Positions 26,927-36,299 are shown, counted from the stretch's first letter. The stretch: 64,000 nt of DNA from Hymenobacter aranciens (GCF_030580865.1 NZ_JAUQSY010000001.1:310001-374000), one strand, 5' to 3'. Notes: generated by a model not told the origin, from the letters alone. Numbers and translations: made by a program.

Positions 26927-29900
26927 TTACTTATACACCTTCTGGTAAAACGCCTGATACCCAGCCAAATCGCCGCTGGCCTGCAGCAGCGCCAGGTTCT
27001 CCAGGCTAATCACCACCGTCTGGTAGCCCTGCCCACGCAGGCGCGCCAGCGGCGACTGCGGCCCGCGCAGCTTGGTGGCATAGCCCTGCGCCACCTTCGA
27101 GCCGGTGAGCGGGCGAATGATGAGCAGGTCGCTGTCGGCGCCGAGCGGCTGGGGTTGCACCTGCAGGTTGCTGGCTTTGAAAAAGCGGCCATTGTAGGTG
27201 CCCAGCTGCGTGGCCAAATCGGCGGCGGCCGGCGTGGCTTTCGGAAACACCAGCACCACCGCGTGCGCCGCGCTGAGCTGCGTGGTGTAGGCCGTAGCGG
27301 GTGCGGTAGGCGTGGAGGAAGCCGTGGTGGCGCCCGTTATAGGGGCCGCAGCGGCGCCGGCCGGGGAGGGCGTAGCGCCCGTGGGAGCTGGCGCGGGCGC
27401 CGGAGCTGCTGGGCTTGGCTGCAGGCCATTAGCGGGGGCCGGCGCCGGGGCCGGCTGCATCGCCGAAGCCGGCATGGGGCCCGCCGAACCCATCGGGGCC
27501 AGCGACTGCGGGGCCGCATCCTTGCCGGCTTCCACGGGCTTAGGGCCCTCGGGCGCCGGGGTAGGCGTGGGCGTCGGCGCCGGCGGAATAGCCTGGTAGG
27601 GCGACTCATTCTCGCCGTACATAATCCGCATGCGGTTATCCACCTCGCCGGGGCGGAACATCGACACGCTGGGCTTCTCCGTCGAGGCCAGCGCGCCGGT
27701 GATTTTGCCGGCTTCCTGGTTTTTGTAAGTCGCGGCCAGGGCCATTGCCTGCGGCGCCAGCGGGCTCTTGGGGTAGTCTTTGTAGAACTGCTCCACCGAA
27801 GCCTTGGCCGTCATCGGCGGCTGGGTGCGGATGACGAGCAAGGTTTTCAGGTAGGCCACCCGGTCCTGCTGGTCGTGCTTGGGGTAGTCCTGCTCGGTTT
27901 TCGCCAGCAACTCTTTCGCCTTGGTGAAGCTCTGCTCCTTATACAGCTCAAAGGCCGCGTCAAGCCGGGCAGCCACGGCTTTCGCCAGGGCCCGCTCGTG
28001 CTCGCGGTACAGCGGGTCGGCAATGAGCTTGGCGTACACCGTTTCCGGGAACTCGCGCTGCAGGGCGGCCGCGTATTCGGCCATTTTGGCGGCGTCGGGC
28101 TTGTCTTTGTAATAGAGGTAGAGCAGGTAGTAGGCCTCCGGCGCATTTTTGCCGCGCACGTAGCGGTGCACCTGCTTCTCGTAGGTTTCGATGCCTTTTT
28201 CCTTCTCCTTCAACTGCTCCTTGTAAATGGTGCCCAGCGCGTACATGGCGGCTTCCACCTGCGTGTCGGAGGTTTTGAGTTGGTCGGGCGTGGTGGGAAT
28301 GTCCTTGCGGTACTGCGTCACCAGCGCCTTGCGCTCGGCCTCGGGGTCCACAGTTTTGGCTTTGGTCGAGTCATTGGCACCCCCCCCGGCTGTCACTGAG
28401 TTCTGGTCGTTGCCCGTCACGGTGAGCGGCGCGCCGCCGCCCTGCTGAGTATTGGGCGAGCTGTTGCTCTGGCGGTTGTTCCGCCAGTTATCGGCCAGCT
28501 TGCGGTTGCCCCACTTCTTGATAAAGTCGGCCCGCGCCGTGCCCAGCGCCGAGGGATTATCGAAATACCACTTCGCGCCGGTCGTGGCCAAAGGGTCGAA
28601 GCTGTCCAGGTCTACGTTGCTAGTGCGGCCCGCCGGCAGCGAGTTCGGCCCGCTGTTGGCCTGCCGGGCGGCAAACTCAGCCGCGTCGGCCTTCTGCTTT
28701 TCCTGCTTGGCTTTCTTCTCGGCCTCCGCTTTTTTGCGGGCTATTTCGGCGTCGGCGTAGGTGTTGAGGCGCGTGGTCAGCTCCTCGGGCGCCAGCTGGG
28801 CCAGCGCCTGCAAGCTGTCCTGCGTTTCGATGATGGTGTACTGCGCGGCAAAATCCTTCAGAATGCCGGCCCGCTCCTTGATGGCGTCGTAATTCGGCAT
28901 TTCCTTGGCCATGGACTGCACCGTGCTGTCGTAGTAAGCGGCCGCGAGGCGGTATTTCTGCAGGTTTTCGTAGTAGATGCGGCCGGCCAGCAGGTAAGTG
29001 TAGCCCTTCTGCGTCTTGCTGGTCGAGGGCACTTTGGCGGCCTGGCCCAGCAGCTTCAGCGCCTCACCGTATTTCTGCTCCCGGTAGTTGAGCCGCGCCA
29101 TCTCATAGTAGATTTTGTCGCGGTACTCATTGTTTTTGATGTCCTTGAGCAGCGCCGCGAAGTACTTGTCCAGCCGCGCCCGGTCCTGCAGGTTCAAATC
29201 CGATACCTGCGCCAGCATCAGCTTGCTCTGAAAATCCAACTCGTACGGCGGGTTGCGCGCCAAGATAAGGTTGAGCTGCTCGTAGGCCTTCTTGTTCTCG
29301 CCCTTGTCCTGATACAGCTGCGCCAGAATGAAGCGTGTGCGCGACCGCTCGTTCTTAAACTCAATCAGCGGAATGGCCTTCTCCAGGTTCGGAATAGCCT
29401 TCTCCGGCTCACCGGTGCGAATAAAAAAATCAGCCCGCGTCAGAAACAGCTCGCGGGCGTTGCGCTCCAGGCCTTCCTCCTTGTCCAAGAGGTTCGATAC
29501 CGACTTGGCATTCTCAAACTCCTTCAAGGCCACAAAGGTCCGCATCAGGCCAATCAGCGACTCGTGCTTGGCATTGGGGTCCTTGCTGGTCGAATTGACG
29601 TACTTAAACGTCACGGCCGCGTCGCCAAACTGCATCTGGTAGTAGCGCGACCAGCCCACCAGCAGGTAGGCGTCGTCGGTCCAGTCGGAGCCCGGGCGGT
29701 GCTGAATGGGCAGCGAGGCCTTCTTAATAATGTCGATGAGGTCGGTGCGGTTGGCGCGCACCGCCGCGCTGTCGAGCACCGGAAACAGCGGCAGGGTCTG
29801 GTTATAGTCGTCGGTGCGGGTGGCGTAGAGCTTGGTTTCCACACCGCGCAGCTTCTCGCGGGCCAGGAAATAGCCGTTGTCGCGCGCCGCCACGTTGTTG

Positions 29901-30091
29901 AAGGAGTGCGCCACCAGGTTTTTGTCCGAAGCGCAGCCGGTGAGCAGCCAGCCCAGGCCCGCCACCACTGCCAGCAGCGCCGGCCAACGAAAATTCAACG
30001 AAGACTGAGTCAAAATCAAAAGCGGTAATAAAACCCGTGCAGTAGCCCGCAAACGCCCGGAAGGCCCCGAAATGTTCGCCAACTCCGACAC
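26927..30091 (-). CDS. porW: TPR-repeat lipoprotein, SprE/PorW-like T9SS component
   Basis: The 1054-residue product carries a lipobox GWLLTGC, so it should be an outer-membrane or periplasmic lipoprotein. Residues about 80-460 are tetratricopeptide-like helical repeats (WTDDAYLLVGWSRYYQMQFGDAAVTF, EPEKAIPNLEKAIPLIEF). A charged coiled-coil stretch, a low-complexity Asn/Gly/Pro region and more TPR repeats (about 610-760) follow. Then comes a Pro/Ala-rich linker (about 800-920). The C-terminal domain has HAVVLVFPKATP, FKASNLQVQPQPLG and VVISLENLALLQASGDLAGYQAFYQKVYK, which matches the end of SprE/PorW proteins as I know them. PorW/SprE links the T9SS outer-membrane parts to the motor and is needed for secretion. 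Start uncertain: GTG at 30091 (used here) or a TTG at 29998 that would give MNFRWPALLAVVAGLGWLLTGC-like signal peptide directly. No homologue search was possible. Confidence 0.68.
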   Translation of the reverse strand: MSELANISGPSGRLRATARVLLPLLILTQSSLNFRWPALLAVVAGLGWLLTGCASDKNLVAHSFNNVAARDNGYFLAREKLRGVETKLYATRTDDYNQTLPLFPVLDSAAVRANRTDLIDIIKKASLPIQHRPGSDWTDDAYLLVGWSRYYQMQFGDAAVTFKYVNSTSKDPNAKHESLIGLMRTFVALKEFENAKSVSNLLDKEEGLERNARELFLTRADFFIRTGEPEKAIPNLEKAIPLIEFKNERSRTRFILAQLYQDKGENKKAYEQLNLILARNPPYELDFQSKLMLAQVSDLNLQDRARLDKYFAALLKDIKNNEYRDKIYYEMARLNYREQKYGEALKLLGQAAKVPSTSKTQKGYTYLLAGRIYYENLQKYRLAAAYYDSTVQSMAKEMPNYDAIKERAGILKDFAAQYTIIETQDSLQALAQLAPEELTTRLNTYADAEIARKKAEAEKKAKQEKQKADAAEFAARQANSGPNSLPAGRTSNVDLDSFDPLATTGAKWYFDNPSALGTARADFIKKWGNRKLADNWRNNRQSNSSPNTQQGGGAPLTVTGNDQNSVTAGGGANDSTKAKTVDPEAERKALVTQYRKDIPTTPDQLKTSDTQVEAAMYALGTIYKEQLKEKEKGIETYEKQVHRYVRGKNAPEAYYLLYLYYKDKPDAAKMAEYAAALQREFPETVYAKLIADPLYREHERALAKAVAARLDAAFELYKEQSFTKAKELLAKTEQDYPKHDQQDRVAYLKTLLVIRTQPPMTAKASVEQFYKDYPKSPLAPQAMALAATYKNQEAGKITGALASTEKPSVSMFRPGEVDNRMRIMYGENESPYQAIPPAPTPTPTPAPEGPKPVEAGKDAAPQSLAPMGSAGPMPASAMQPAPAPAPANGLQPSPAAPAPAPAPTGATPSPAGAAAAPITGATTASSTPTAPATAYTTQLSAAHAVVLVFPKATPAAADLATQLGTYNGRFFKASNLQVQPQPLGADSDLLIIRPLTGSKVAQGYATKLRGPQSPLARLRGQGYQTVVISLENLALLQASGDLAGYQAFYQKVYK

Positions 30092-30154
30092 TTAACGGAG
30101 CCTGAACGGTAAAATTACGTTTTTCCGGACGATGCGCGGCCCAAGTTCCTGCCG

Positions 30155-30162
30155 TAGCTTTG
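30155..30162 (+). promoter_or_regulatory. -7 promoter element for the ATP synthase cluster
   Basis: TAGCTTTG matches TAnnTTTG and lies 26 bases before the ATG at 30188, the first gene of the cluster. A -33 element is not clear. Confidence 0.5.
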
Positions 30163-30187
30163 TTGTCCCATTTCGAAAAACGATTGA

Positions 30188-30421
30188 ATGGCCGCCGCTC
30201 CCGACTCTCCGCCCCCCGGCTCCGACCGGCTTCGCACCTTTGCGAAGTACTCGGGCATCGCCTTCCAGATGCTGGCCATTATCGGCCTCAGCACCTGGCT
30301 GGGCCTCTGGCTCGACGGCCATTACCACACCAAAACCCCGTGGTTTACCATCGGGCTGATGCTCCTCGGCGTGTTCGCCGCCCTCTACCAAACCATCCGC
30401 TCGCTCACCAAAGAATCGTAA
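30188..30421 (+). CDS. AtpZ/AtpI family protein
   Basis: A 77-residue protein with two membrane helices (YSGIAFQMLAIIGLSTWLGLWLDGHY and WFTIGLMLLGVFAALYQTI) that matches the small AtpZ/AtpI family found upstream of F0 genes. Members help assemble the c-ring or import Mg2+/Ca2+ for the complex; the exact role is debated. It overlaps the next gene by one base (TAATG), so translation is coupled. Confidence 0.85.
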   Translation: MAAAPDSPPPGSDRLRTFAKYSGIAFQMLAIIGLSTWLGLWLDGHYHTKTPWFTIGLMLLGVFAALYQTIRSLTKES

Positions 30422-30828
30422 TGGGGAAATTTTTTACCCAGTTTGCCGCCTGCTTCCTTGCCCTGGCCGCCATCCTGGCGGGCCTGCAGGCCGCGTTCGG
30501 TCCGGCCGTGGTGCATCCGCTGGCGTTTTACATTCTGGGGTATCTGGCGGCCATCACCTTCGTCACTTATTGGGTTACAGCCAAACTGGTCATCGCCTCG
30601 CCCGACAATTTTATGCTGGCCTATTTCGGCAGTATGGTATTTCGCCTATTGCTGTCGCTGGTGCTCGTGCTGGTGCATTTTTACCGTGGCGGGGCCAACG
30701 AAGGACACGGCACCTGGACCTTCCTCGGAGCCTTTTTTGCCTTGTACTTTGTGAGTGCTGGTTTTGAAATTTGGGCTATTTTTACTAACTTGCGGCCGTT
30801 TTCAAAAAAGCAAGTAACGGAAAAATAG
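30421..30828 (+). CDS. small membrane protein of the ATP synthase cluster
   Basis: A 135-residue protein with four predicted membrane helices (FLALAAILAGLQAAF, YILGYLAAITFVTYWVT, FGSMVFRLLLSLVLVLVHFY, LGAFFALYFVSAGFEIWAIF). It occupies the place where many operons have AtpI, between the AtpZ-like gene and atpB, and its overlap with the upstream stop shows coupled translation. A role in assembly of the membrane sector is inferred from position only. The frame is open upstream, but the ATG at 30421 is well supported by the overlap. Confidence 0.75.
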   Translation: MGKFFTQFAACFLALAAILAGLQAAFGPAVVHPLAFYILGYLAAITFVTYWVTAKLVIASPDNFMLAYFGSMVFRLLLSLVLVLVHFYRGGANEGHGTWTFLGAFFALYFVSAGFEIWAIFTNLRPFSKKQVTEK

Positions 30829-30865
30829 CTACTTATCCGTTCTTTAGGGACTTAATTAACTTTTG

Positions 30866-31933
30866 ATGAAGCGTTTACTAGCGGTCCTATTCTGTATTCT
30901 CACGCTGCCCGTTTTTGCGAGCGAGCACGCCGGCATCCCCGCAAAAGAGGAGGCGTTTAACCCCGGCGAAATGATTTTGCACCACATCGGCGATTCGCAC
31001 GAGTGGCACTGGTTTAGCACCGACAACGGGCATTTCACCTCCTACCTGCCCATCATCGCCTACCGCCCCGGCAAAGGCGTTTCGACCTTCTCGAGCGAGA
31101 AACTCGCCCCCAAGCACGGCGAAGCCGAAGGCGCAGAATACGATGGCCTCAAGCTGCACCACGAAAAGCTGGTGACCACCGACGGCAGCCCCGTCTACGA
31201 CTTCTCCATCACCAAAAACGTGGCTGCTCTGCTCGGCAGCAGCATACTGTTACTGGTGGTATTCACCATCGTAGCCAAAGGCTACAAGACCAACCACGGC
31301 CGCGCCCCCAAAGGCATCCAGTCGTTTTTCGAGGTGCTTATCGTCTTCATTCGCGACGAGGTAGCCAAGAAATCCATCGGCCCGAAGTACGAGCGCTACA
31401 TGCCGTATCTGCTCACGGTGTTCTTCTTCATCTGGTTCAATAACCTGCTGGGCCTCACGCCCGGCGCAGCTAACCTGACCGGCAACATCGCCATCACGCT
31501 CACCATGGCGGTGCTCACGCTCATCATCACCCTGGCCAGCTCCAACAAGAACTACTGGGCCCACATTTTCGCCACGCCCGGCGTGCCGGTAGCCCTGCTG
31601 CCCATCATGATTCCAGTGGAACTGATTGGTATTGTGGTGAAACCATTCTCGCTCATGATTCGTCTGTTCGCCAACATCACCGCTGGTCACATCGTTATTC
31701 TGAGCTTTATCAGCCTGATTTTCATCTTCCGTAGCGCGGCCGTGGCGCCCATTTCGCTGGCTTTCGGCTTGTTCATCAACGTGCTGGAGCTGCTGGTTTC
31801 GATTCTGCAGGCCTACATCTTCACGCTGCTCACCGCCATGTACATCGGCGGCGCGGTAGAGGAGCATCACGATGCCGATTACCAGATGGGTGGCGGCGAC
31901 GGCGCCGACGTAGCGCACGCTCCCCACCACTAA
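30866..31933 (+). CDS. atpB: F0F1 ATP synthase subunit a
   Basis: The product (355 residues from the ATG at 30866) is longer than the E. coli subunit because of an N-terminal extension with a signal-peptide-like start (MKRLLAVLFCILTLPVFAS) and a periplasmic domain with HHIGDSHEWHWF, which is usual in Bacteroidota. The membrane domain has LTVFFFIWFNNLLGLTPGAANLTGNIAIT and the conserved Arg in SLMIRLFANITAGHIVI, which faces the c-ring Glu during proton transfer. The C-terminus is His/Asp-rich. It is the first structural subunit gene of the cluster. Confidence 0.96.
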   Translation: MKRLLAVLFCILTLPVFASEHAGIPAKEEAFNPGEMILHHIGDSHEWHWFSTDNGHFTSYLPIIAYRPGKGVSTFSSEKLAPKHGEAEGAEYDGLKLHHEKLVTTDGSPVYDFSITKNVAALLGSSILLLVVFTIVAKGYKTNHGRAPKGIQSFFEVLIVFIRDEVAKKSIGPKYERYMPYLLTVFFFIWFNNLLGLTPGAANLTGNIAITLTMAVLTLIITLASSNKNYWAHIFATPGVPVALLPIMIPVELIGIVVKPFSLMIRLFANITAGHIVILSFISLIFIFRSAAVAPISLAFGLFINVLELLVSILQAYIFTLLTAMYIGGAVEEHHDADYQMGGGDGADVAHAPHH

Positions 31934-32015
31934 TCTTCCCGAGTTCTAATTACTGGCCAGCGCGTTGCCGGCCTCCCTTTTCGTTTTTTTCTTTTTCCCA
32001 TCTTTTCTTTTTTTT

Positions 32016-32279
32016 ATGCTTCTCTCTTTGTTGTTGCAGGTTGTGAATGCTGCTGGTCTGGCCGTAATGGGCGCCGGCATTGGTGCTGGTCTGGTGGCGT
32101 TGGGCGTTGGTCTGGGCATCGGCCGTATCGGTGGTAGCGCAATGGAGGCTATCGGCCGTCAGCCGGAAGCTTCCGGCAAAATCCAAACCGCCATGCTGAT
32201 TGTAGCCGCTCTCATCGAGGGTCTGGGCCTGTTCGCCGTGGTAGTTTGCTTGCTGATTTCCTTCAAGCTGCAAGGGTAA
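32016..32279 (+). CDS. atpE: F0F1 ATP synthase subunit c
   Basis: The 87-residue proteolipid has two helices joined by the polar loop AIGRQPEASGKIQ. The proton-binding carboxylate is Glu68 in AALIEGLGLFAVVV. The first helix carries the glycine pattern GAGIGAGLVALGVGLGIG. The open frame reaches upstream to 31965, but the ATG at 32016 gives a normal length. A 44-base pyrimidine tract abuts this ATG and replaces a normal ribosome-binding site. Confidence 0.96.
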   Translation: MLLSLLLQVVNAAGLAVMGAGIGAGLVALGVGLGIGRIGGSAMEAIGRQPEASGKIQTAMLIVAALIEGLGLFAVVVCLLISFKLQG

Positions 32280-32296
32280 GAAGCGTTTGGAATCGG

Positions 32297-32350
32297 GCAG
32301 CCCGTTGCGCGTCGCTTCGGCGTGTAGCGCGGCGGGCTGCTTTTCTTTTC
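32297..32350 (+). terminator. terminator-like hairpin between atpE and atpF
   Basis: GCAGCCCG (32297-32304) pairs with CGGGCTGC (32333-32340); inner bases TTGCGCG and GCGCGG extend the stem, and TTTTCTTTTC follows. It may attenuate transcription after atpE. Confidence 0.65.
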
Positions 32351-32399
32351 TGATTGTCAGGCTTGCTGACCGTCTCCAACCGACAATTACTCCCCAACC

Positions 32400-32894
32400 A
32401 TGCAACTTATAACCCCCGAGTTAGGCCTGATTTTCTGGCAACTGGTTATCTTCCTGCTGGTGCTGTTTCTGCTGGCGAAATTCGCCTGGAAACCGATTCT
32501 GCTTTCACTCAAAGAGCGTGAAGACAGCATCGAAGGCGCCCTGCGCATGGCCGACGAGGCCAAGCTCGAGATGCAGGCCCTGAAAGCCGGCAACGAGAAG
32601 CTCCTCGCCGATGCCCGCCGCGAGCGCGACCAGATGATGAAGGAAGCCAGCACCATGGCCGAGAAGCTCATCGAAACCGCCAAAACGCGCGCCACCGAAG
32701 AAGGCGGCCGCATGATTACCCAGGCCCGTGAAGCCATCCAGAACGAGAAAAACGCTGCCCTGGCCGAAGTGAAAAACACGGCCGCCCAGCTCTCGCTCGA
32801 CATTGCCGAGCGCATCCTGCGCCGCGAGCTCAGCGACCCCGCCGCCCAAAAGCAGCTGGTCGATTCGTATTTGAAAGACGTAAAGCTGAACTAA
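32400..32894 (+). CDS. atpF: F0F1 ATP synthase subunit b
   Basis: The 164-residue subunit has one N-terminal membrane helix (about 8-30, GLIFWQLVIFLLVLFLLAKF) and a long charged coiled-coil stalk (about 35-150). It forms the peripheral stator that holds F1 against the rotor. The gene lies 120 bases after atpE across a hairpin and is followed by a 102-base inverted repeat. Confidence 0.95.
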   Translation: MQLITPELGLIFWQLVIFLLVLFLLAKFAWKPILLSLKEREDSIEGALRMADEAKLEMQALKAGNEKLLADARRERDQMMKEASTMAEKLIETAKTRATEEGGRMITQAREAIQNEKNAALAEVKNTAAQLSLDIAERILRRELSDPAAQKQLVDSYLKDVKLN

Positions 32895-32895
32895 C

Positions 32896-32997
32896 TGTCG
32901 TGCTGACGAAGGAAGCATCTTTTCACGGCTGCTTTCGCCAGAGTTACTAACCCCGACGAAGCGAGCGTGAAAAGATGCTTCCTTCGTCAGCATGACA
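32896..32997. repeat. inverted repeat between atpF and atpH
   Basis: Arms 32896-32927 and 32966-32997 pair over 32 bases with a single G-U. The inner 38 bases can continue the stem imperfectly. The arms carry GCTGACGAAGGAAGCATC. It fills the gap between the two genes. Confidence 0.92.
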
Positions 32998-33010
32998 ATT
33001 ACCCAAAACT

Positions 33011-33574
33011 ATGGCTGACCAACGAGTAGCGGCCCGCTACGCCAAGTCGCTCCTCGACCTAGGCCGGGAGCAGGGCGTGCTGGCTGAAGTAAAGCAGGAC
33101 ATGGATTTGCTGGCGACCACGGTGGCCGGCAGCCGCGACCTGCGCCTGTTGCTGCGCAACCCGATTGTGAAGCACGATAAAAAGCAGGCCATTCTGGAGG
33201 CGGTGTTCAAGGGCAAGGTGTCGGACATGACGCTGCGCTTCTTCCTCATCATGACCCAGAAAAACCGCGAAAGCGTGCTGGAGCACGTGGCTCCCGAGTT
33301 CCTCATTCAGTACAACCTGCTGCAGGGAATTCAGAAAGCCGAAGTGACCTCCGCGGCGCCCCTCACCCCCGAGCTGCGCGCCCGTATGGAAGCGCTGGTG
33401 AAGGAGCGGAGCGGCCTCGAGCACGTCACGCTGACCGAGAAAGTAGACCCGGACCTCATCGGCGGCTTCGTGCTGCGGGTGGGCGACCAGCAAATCGACG
33501 ACTCGGTTCGCACCGGCCTGCGCAAGCTGCGCACGTCGCTGCAAGACAAAACATTTCAAAATCAACTGGGATAA
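33011..33574 (+). CDS. atpH: F0F1 ATP synthase subunit delta
   Basis: The 187-residue delta subunit starts with MADQRVAARYAKSLLDLGRE, the conserved N-terminal helix, and ends with the family pattern DPDLIGGFVLRVGDQQIDDSV. It links the b stalk to the top of F1. The length is normal. Inverted repeats lie on both sides. Confidence 0.95.
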   Translation: MADQRVAARYAKSLLDLGREQGVLAEVKQDMDLLATTVAGSRDLRLLLRNPIVKHDKKQAILEAVFKGKVSDMTLRFFLIMTQKNRESVLEHVAPEFLIQYNLLQGIQKAEVTSAAPLTPELRARMEALVKERSGLEHVTLTEKVDPDLIGGFVLRVGDQQIDDSVRTGLRKLRTSLQDKTFQNQLG

Positions 33575-33593
33575 GGTGAACTGGGTGATTCGA

Positions 33594-33662
33594 GGTGAGG
33601 AGGTAACTGGTTGAGCAGCTTAATGCGCCCAGCCGGATTCCCCACCCAATTACCTCCTCACC
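33594..33662. repeat. imperfect inverted repeat between atpH and atpA
   Basis: The arm at 33594-33613 (GGTGAGGAGGTAACTGG...) pairs with the arm at 33643-33662 with two mismatches over 20 bases. GGTG/GAGG words recur in the flanks. Confidence 0.75.
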
Positions 33663-33695
33663 CAAGCCTCCTCATCACTTTTATTCCTCATCAAA

Positions 33696-35279
33696 ATGGC
33701 AGAAGTACGTCCGGACGAAGTTTCCGCAATCCTGCGGCAGCAACTGTCCAATTTTAAGTCGGAAGCCGAGCTGGAAGAAGTCGGCACCGTGTTGCAAGTC
33801 GGCGACGGCGTGGCCCGCATCTACGGGCTGGGCAAGGCCCAGGCCGGCGAGCTGATTGAGTTTGAAAACGGGCTGCAAGCCCTGGTACTGAACCTGGAAG
33901 AAGACAACGTAGGTGCCGTAATGCTCGGCGACTACAGCGGCATCCAGGAAGGTGCCACGGTGAAGCGCACCAACAAAATTGCCTCCATCAAGGTGGGCGA
34001 GGGCATCGTGGGCCGCGTGGTGAACACGCTGGGCCTGCCCATCGACGGCCGCGGCCCCATCACGGGCGACGTGTACGAGATGCCGCTGGAGCGCAAGGCG
34101 CCCGGCGTAATCTACCGTCAGCCGGTGACCGAGCCGATGCAAACTGGCATCAAGTCGATTGACGCCATGATTCCGATTGGCCGGGGCCAGCGCGAGCTGA
34201 TTATCGGTGACCGCCAGACCGGCAAGTCGGCCGTGGCTATCGATACCATCCTGAACCAGCGCGAGTTCTTCGAGCGCGGTGAGCCTGTGTTCTGCATCTA
34301 CGTGGCCATCGGGCAGAAAGCCTCGACGGTAGCGCAGGTGGTGAACTCGCTGCAGCGCGGCGGCGCCATGGACTACACCGTAGTGGTGTCGGCTTCGGCC
34401 TCGGACCCCGCCCCGATGCAGTTCTACGCCCCCTTCACCGGGGCCGCCATCGGCGAGTACTTCCGCGACACGGGCCGCCCGGCCCTCGTGGTGTATGATG
34501 ACTTGTCGAAGCAGGCCGTGGCGTACCGCGAGGTGTCGCTGCTGCTCCGTCGCCCCCCGGGCCGCGAAGCTTACCCCGGCGACGTATTCTACCTGCACAG
34601 CCGCCTGCTGGAGCGCGCCGCTAAAATCAATGCCTCGGACTCCATCGCCCGCGACATGAACGACTTGCCCGACAGCATCAAGCATTTGGTGAAAGGTGGC
34701 GGCTCGCTCACGGCGCTGCCGCTGATTGAGACGCAGGCTGGCGACGTATCGGCGTACATTCCGACCAACGTAATTTCGATTACTGACGGCCAGATTTTCC
34801 TCGAAACCAACCTTTTCAACTCCGGTATCCGGCCCGCCATCAACGTGGGCATCTCGGTGAGCCGCGTGGGTGGCAACGCCCAGATTAAGTCGATGAAGAA
34901 GGTGGCCGGTACGCTGAAGCTCGACCAGGCCCAGTTCCGCGAGCTGGAAGCCTTCGCCAAGTTCGGCTCCGACCTCGATGCCTCGACCAAGCTCACGATT
35001 GAGCGCGGCCGGCGCAACCTGGAGATTCTGAAGCAGGCCCAGTTCTCGCCCGTGAAGGTGGAGGACCAGGTAGCCATCATCTACGCCGCCACCAACGGCC
35101 TGCTCGACGGCATCCCGGTGAACCGGGTGCGCGAGTTCGAGAAGGAGTTCGGCCAGGTGATGAACTCGCGTCATCCCGATGTGCTGAAGGCCCTCAAGGC
35201 CGGCAAGCTGGAAGACAGCGGCATCGCCGCCATCCGCCAGGTAGCCAAGGACCTGACGGCGAGCTACGCTGCTGCGTAG
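33696..35279 (+). CDS. atpA: F0F1 ATP synthase subunit alpha
   Basis: This 527-residue alpha subunit has the Walker A motif [13 protein letters not shown] near residue 170 and the alpha signature [17 protein letters not shown]. It binds non-catalytic nucleotide and alternates with beta in the F1 ring. Length and motifs are normal. The partner beta gene (atpD) is not in this window, as is common in Bacteroidota, where atpD-atpC lie elsewhere. Confidence 0.97.
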   Translation: MAEVRPDEVSAILRQQLSNFKSEAELEEVGTVLQVGDGVARIYGLGKAQAGELIEFENGLQALVLNLEEDNVGAVMLGDYSGIQEGATVKRTNKIASIKVGEGIVGRVVNTLGLPIDGRGPITGDVYEMPLERKAPGVIYRQPVTEPMQTGIKSIDAMIPIGRGQRELIIGDRQTGKSAVAIDTILNQREFFERGEPVFCIYVAIGQKASTVAQVVNSLQRGGAMDYTVVVSASASDPAPMQFYAPFTGAAIGEYFRDTGRPALVVYDDLSKQAVAYREVSLLLRRPPGREAYPGDVFYLHSRLLERAAKINASDSIARDMNDLPDSIKHLVKGGGSLTALPLIETQAGDVSAYIPTNVISITDGQIFLETNLFNSGIRPAINVGISVSRVGGNAQIKSMKKVAGTLKLDQAQFRELEAFAKFGSDLDASTKLTIERGRRNLEILKQAQFSPVKVEDQVAIIYAATNGLLDGIPVNRVREFEKEFGQVMNSRHPDVLKALKAGKLEDSGIAAIRQVAKDLTASYAAA

Positions 35280-35285
35280 GTTGAA

Positions 35286-35378
35286 AGTTATGAGTTATGA
35301 GTTATGAGTTATGAGTTGAGGATGTCCAGACAGGGCACCGAAACCCAAACTCATAACTCATAACTCTCAACTCCTAAC
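35286..35378. repeat. inverted heptanucleotide repeat between atpA and atpG
   Basis: Left copies of GAGTTAT at 35286-35317 face copies of AACTCAT and AACTCCT at 35348-35378; 35300-35317 and 35348-35365 are exact reverse complements (18 bases). The 7-base unit resembles the heptanucleotide short tandem repeats (STRR) known from cyanobacteria, but it is here arranged as an inverted pair. Confidence 0.9.
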
Positions 35379-35387
35379 TCAAAGAAA

Positions 35388-36275
35388 ATGGCAAGCTTAA
35401 AAGAAGTTCGCAGCCGCATTCAGTCGGTGTCGAGCACGCAGCAGATTACCAAGGCCATGAAAATGGTGTCGGCGGCGAAGCTGCGGCGGGCCCAGGACGC
35501 CATCGTGCGGATGCGGCCCTACGCGCAGCGCCTGAACAGCATTCTGAGCAACCTGACGCGCTCGATGGACGAGGATGTGGAGAACGAGTACGGCATCGTG
35601 CGCGAAGTGCGCAAGGTGCTGATTATCGCCGTGACCTCGGACCGGGGCCTGGCGGGCGCGTTCAACTCCAACGTGTTCAAGGGCGTGACGGCTACCGTGC
35701 GGGAGCGCTACGCCAACCTGCCGGCCGCCAACATCTCGGTGATGGCCATTGGCAAGAAGGCGCACGATTACTACGGCCGCGGCCGGGGCTTCACGCGGGT
35801 GGGCGACTACACGCACGTCTTCGCCAAGCTGTCGTTCGATACCGTGCGGGCGGCGGCCGAGGTCGCGATGGAAGGCTTCCGCGATGGGCTGTACGACGAA
35901 GTAGTGGTGGTGTACAACGAGTTCAAGAACGTGGCGACGCAGGTTATCCGCGCCCAGCAGCTGCTGCCGCTGGTGCCGGCCGAGGCGCCCGCCAACGTAA
36001 AGGAATCGAACGTGGACTACATCTTCGAGCCCAGCAAAGAAGAAATCATTCAGACGCTCATTCCGCAGTCTATCAAGGTGCAGCTTTTCAAGGCGGTGCT
36101 GGAAAGCAACGCTTCGGAGCACGGGGCGCGGATGACGGCCATGGACAAAGCCACGGACAACGCCGGGGAATTGTTGAAGGCCCTGAAATTGACCTATAAC
36201 CGGACGCGTCAGGCGGCCATCACGACCGAGATTCTCGAAATCGTGGGGGGCGCGGAGGCGCTGGCGGCGGGGTAA
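35388..36275 (+). CDS. atpG: F0F1 ATP synthase subunit gamma
   Basis: The 295-residue gamma subunit forms the central rotor shaft. It begins ASLKEVRSRIQSVSSTQQITKAMKMVSAAKLRRAQ, the conserved N-terminal coiled coil, and ends YNRTRQAAITTEILEIVGGAEAL, the matching C-terminal helix. The middle is the alpha/beta domain. It is the last gene of the cluster, followed by a terminator. No epsilon gene is seen. Confidence 0.97.
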   Translation: MASLKEVRSRIQSVSSTQQITKAMKMVSAAKLRRAQDAIVRMRPYAQRLNSILSNLTRSMDEDVENEYGIVREVRKVLIIAVTSDRGLAGAFNSNVFKGVTATVRERYANLPAANISVMAIGKKAHDYYGRGRGFTRVGDYTHVFAKLSFDTVRAAAEVAMEGFRDGLYDEVVVVYNEFKNVATQVIRAQQLLPLVPAEAPANVKESNVDYIFEPSKEEIIQTLIPQSIKVQLFKAVLESNASEHGARMTAMDKATDNAGELLKALKLTYNRTRQAAITTEILEIVGGAEALAAG

Positions 36276-36299
36276 TTCCTGTTCGCAGTATGGATTGCT

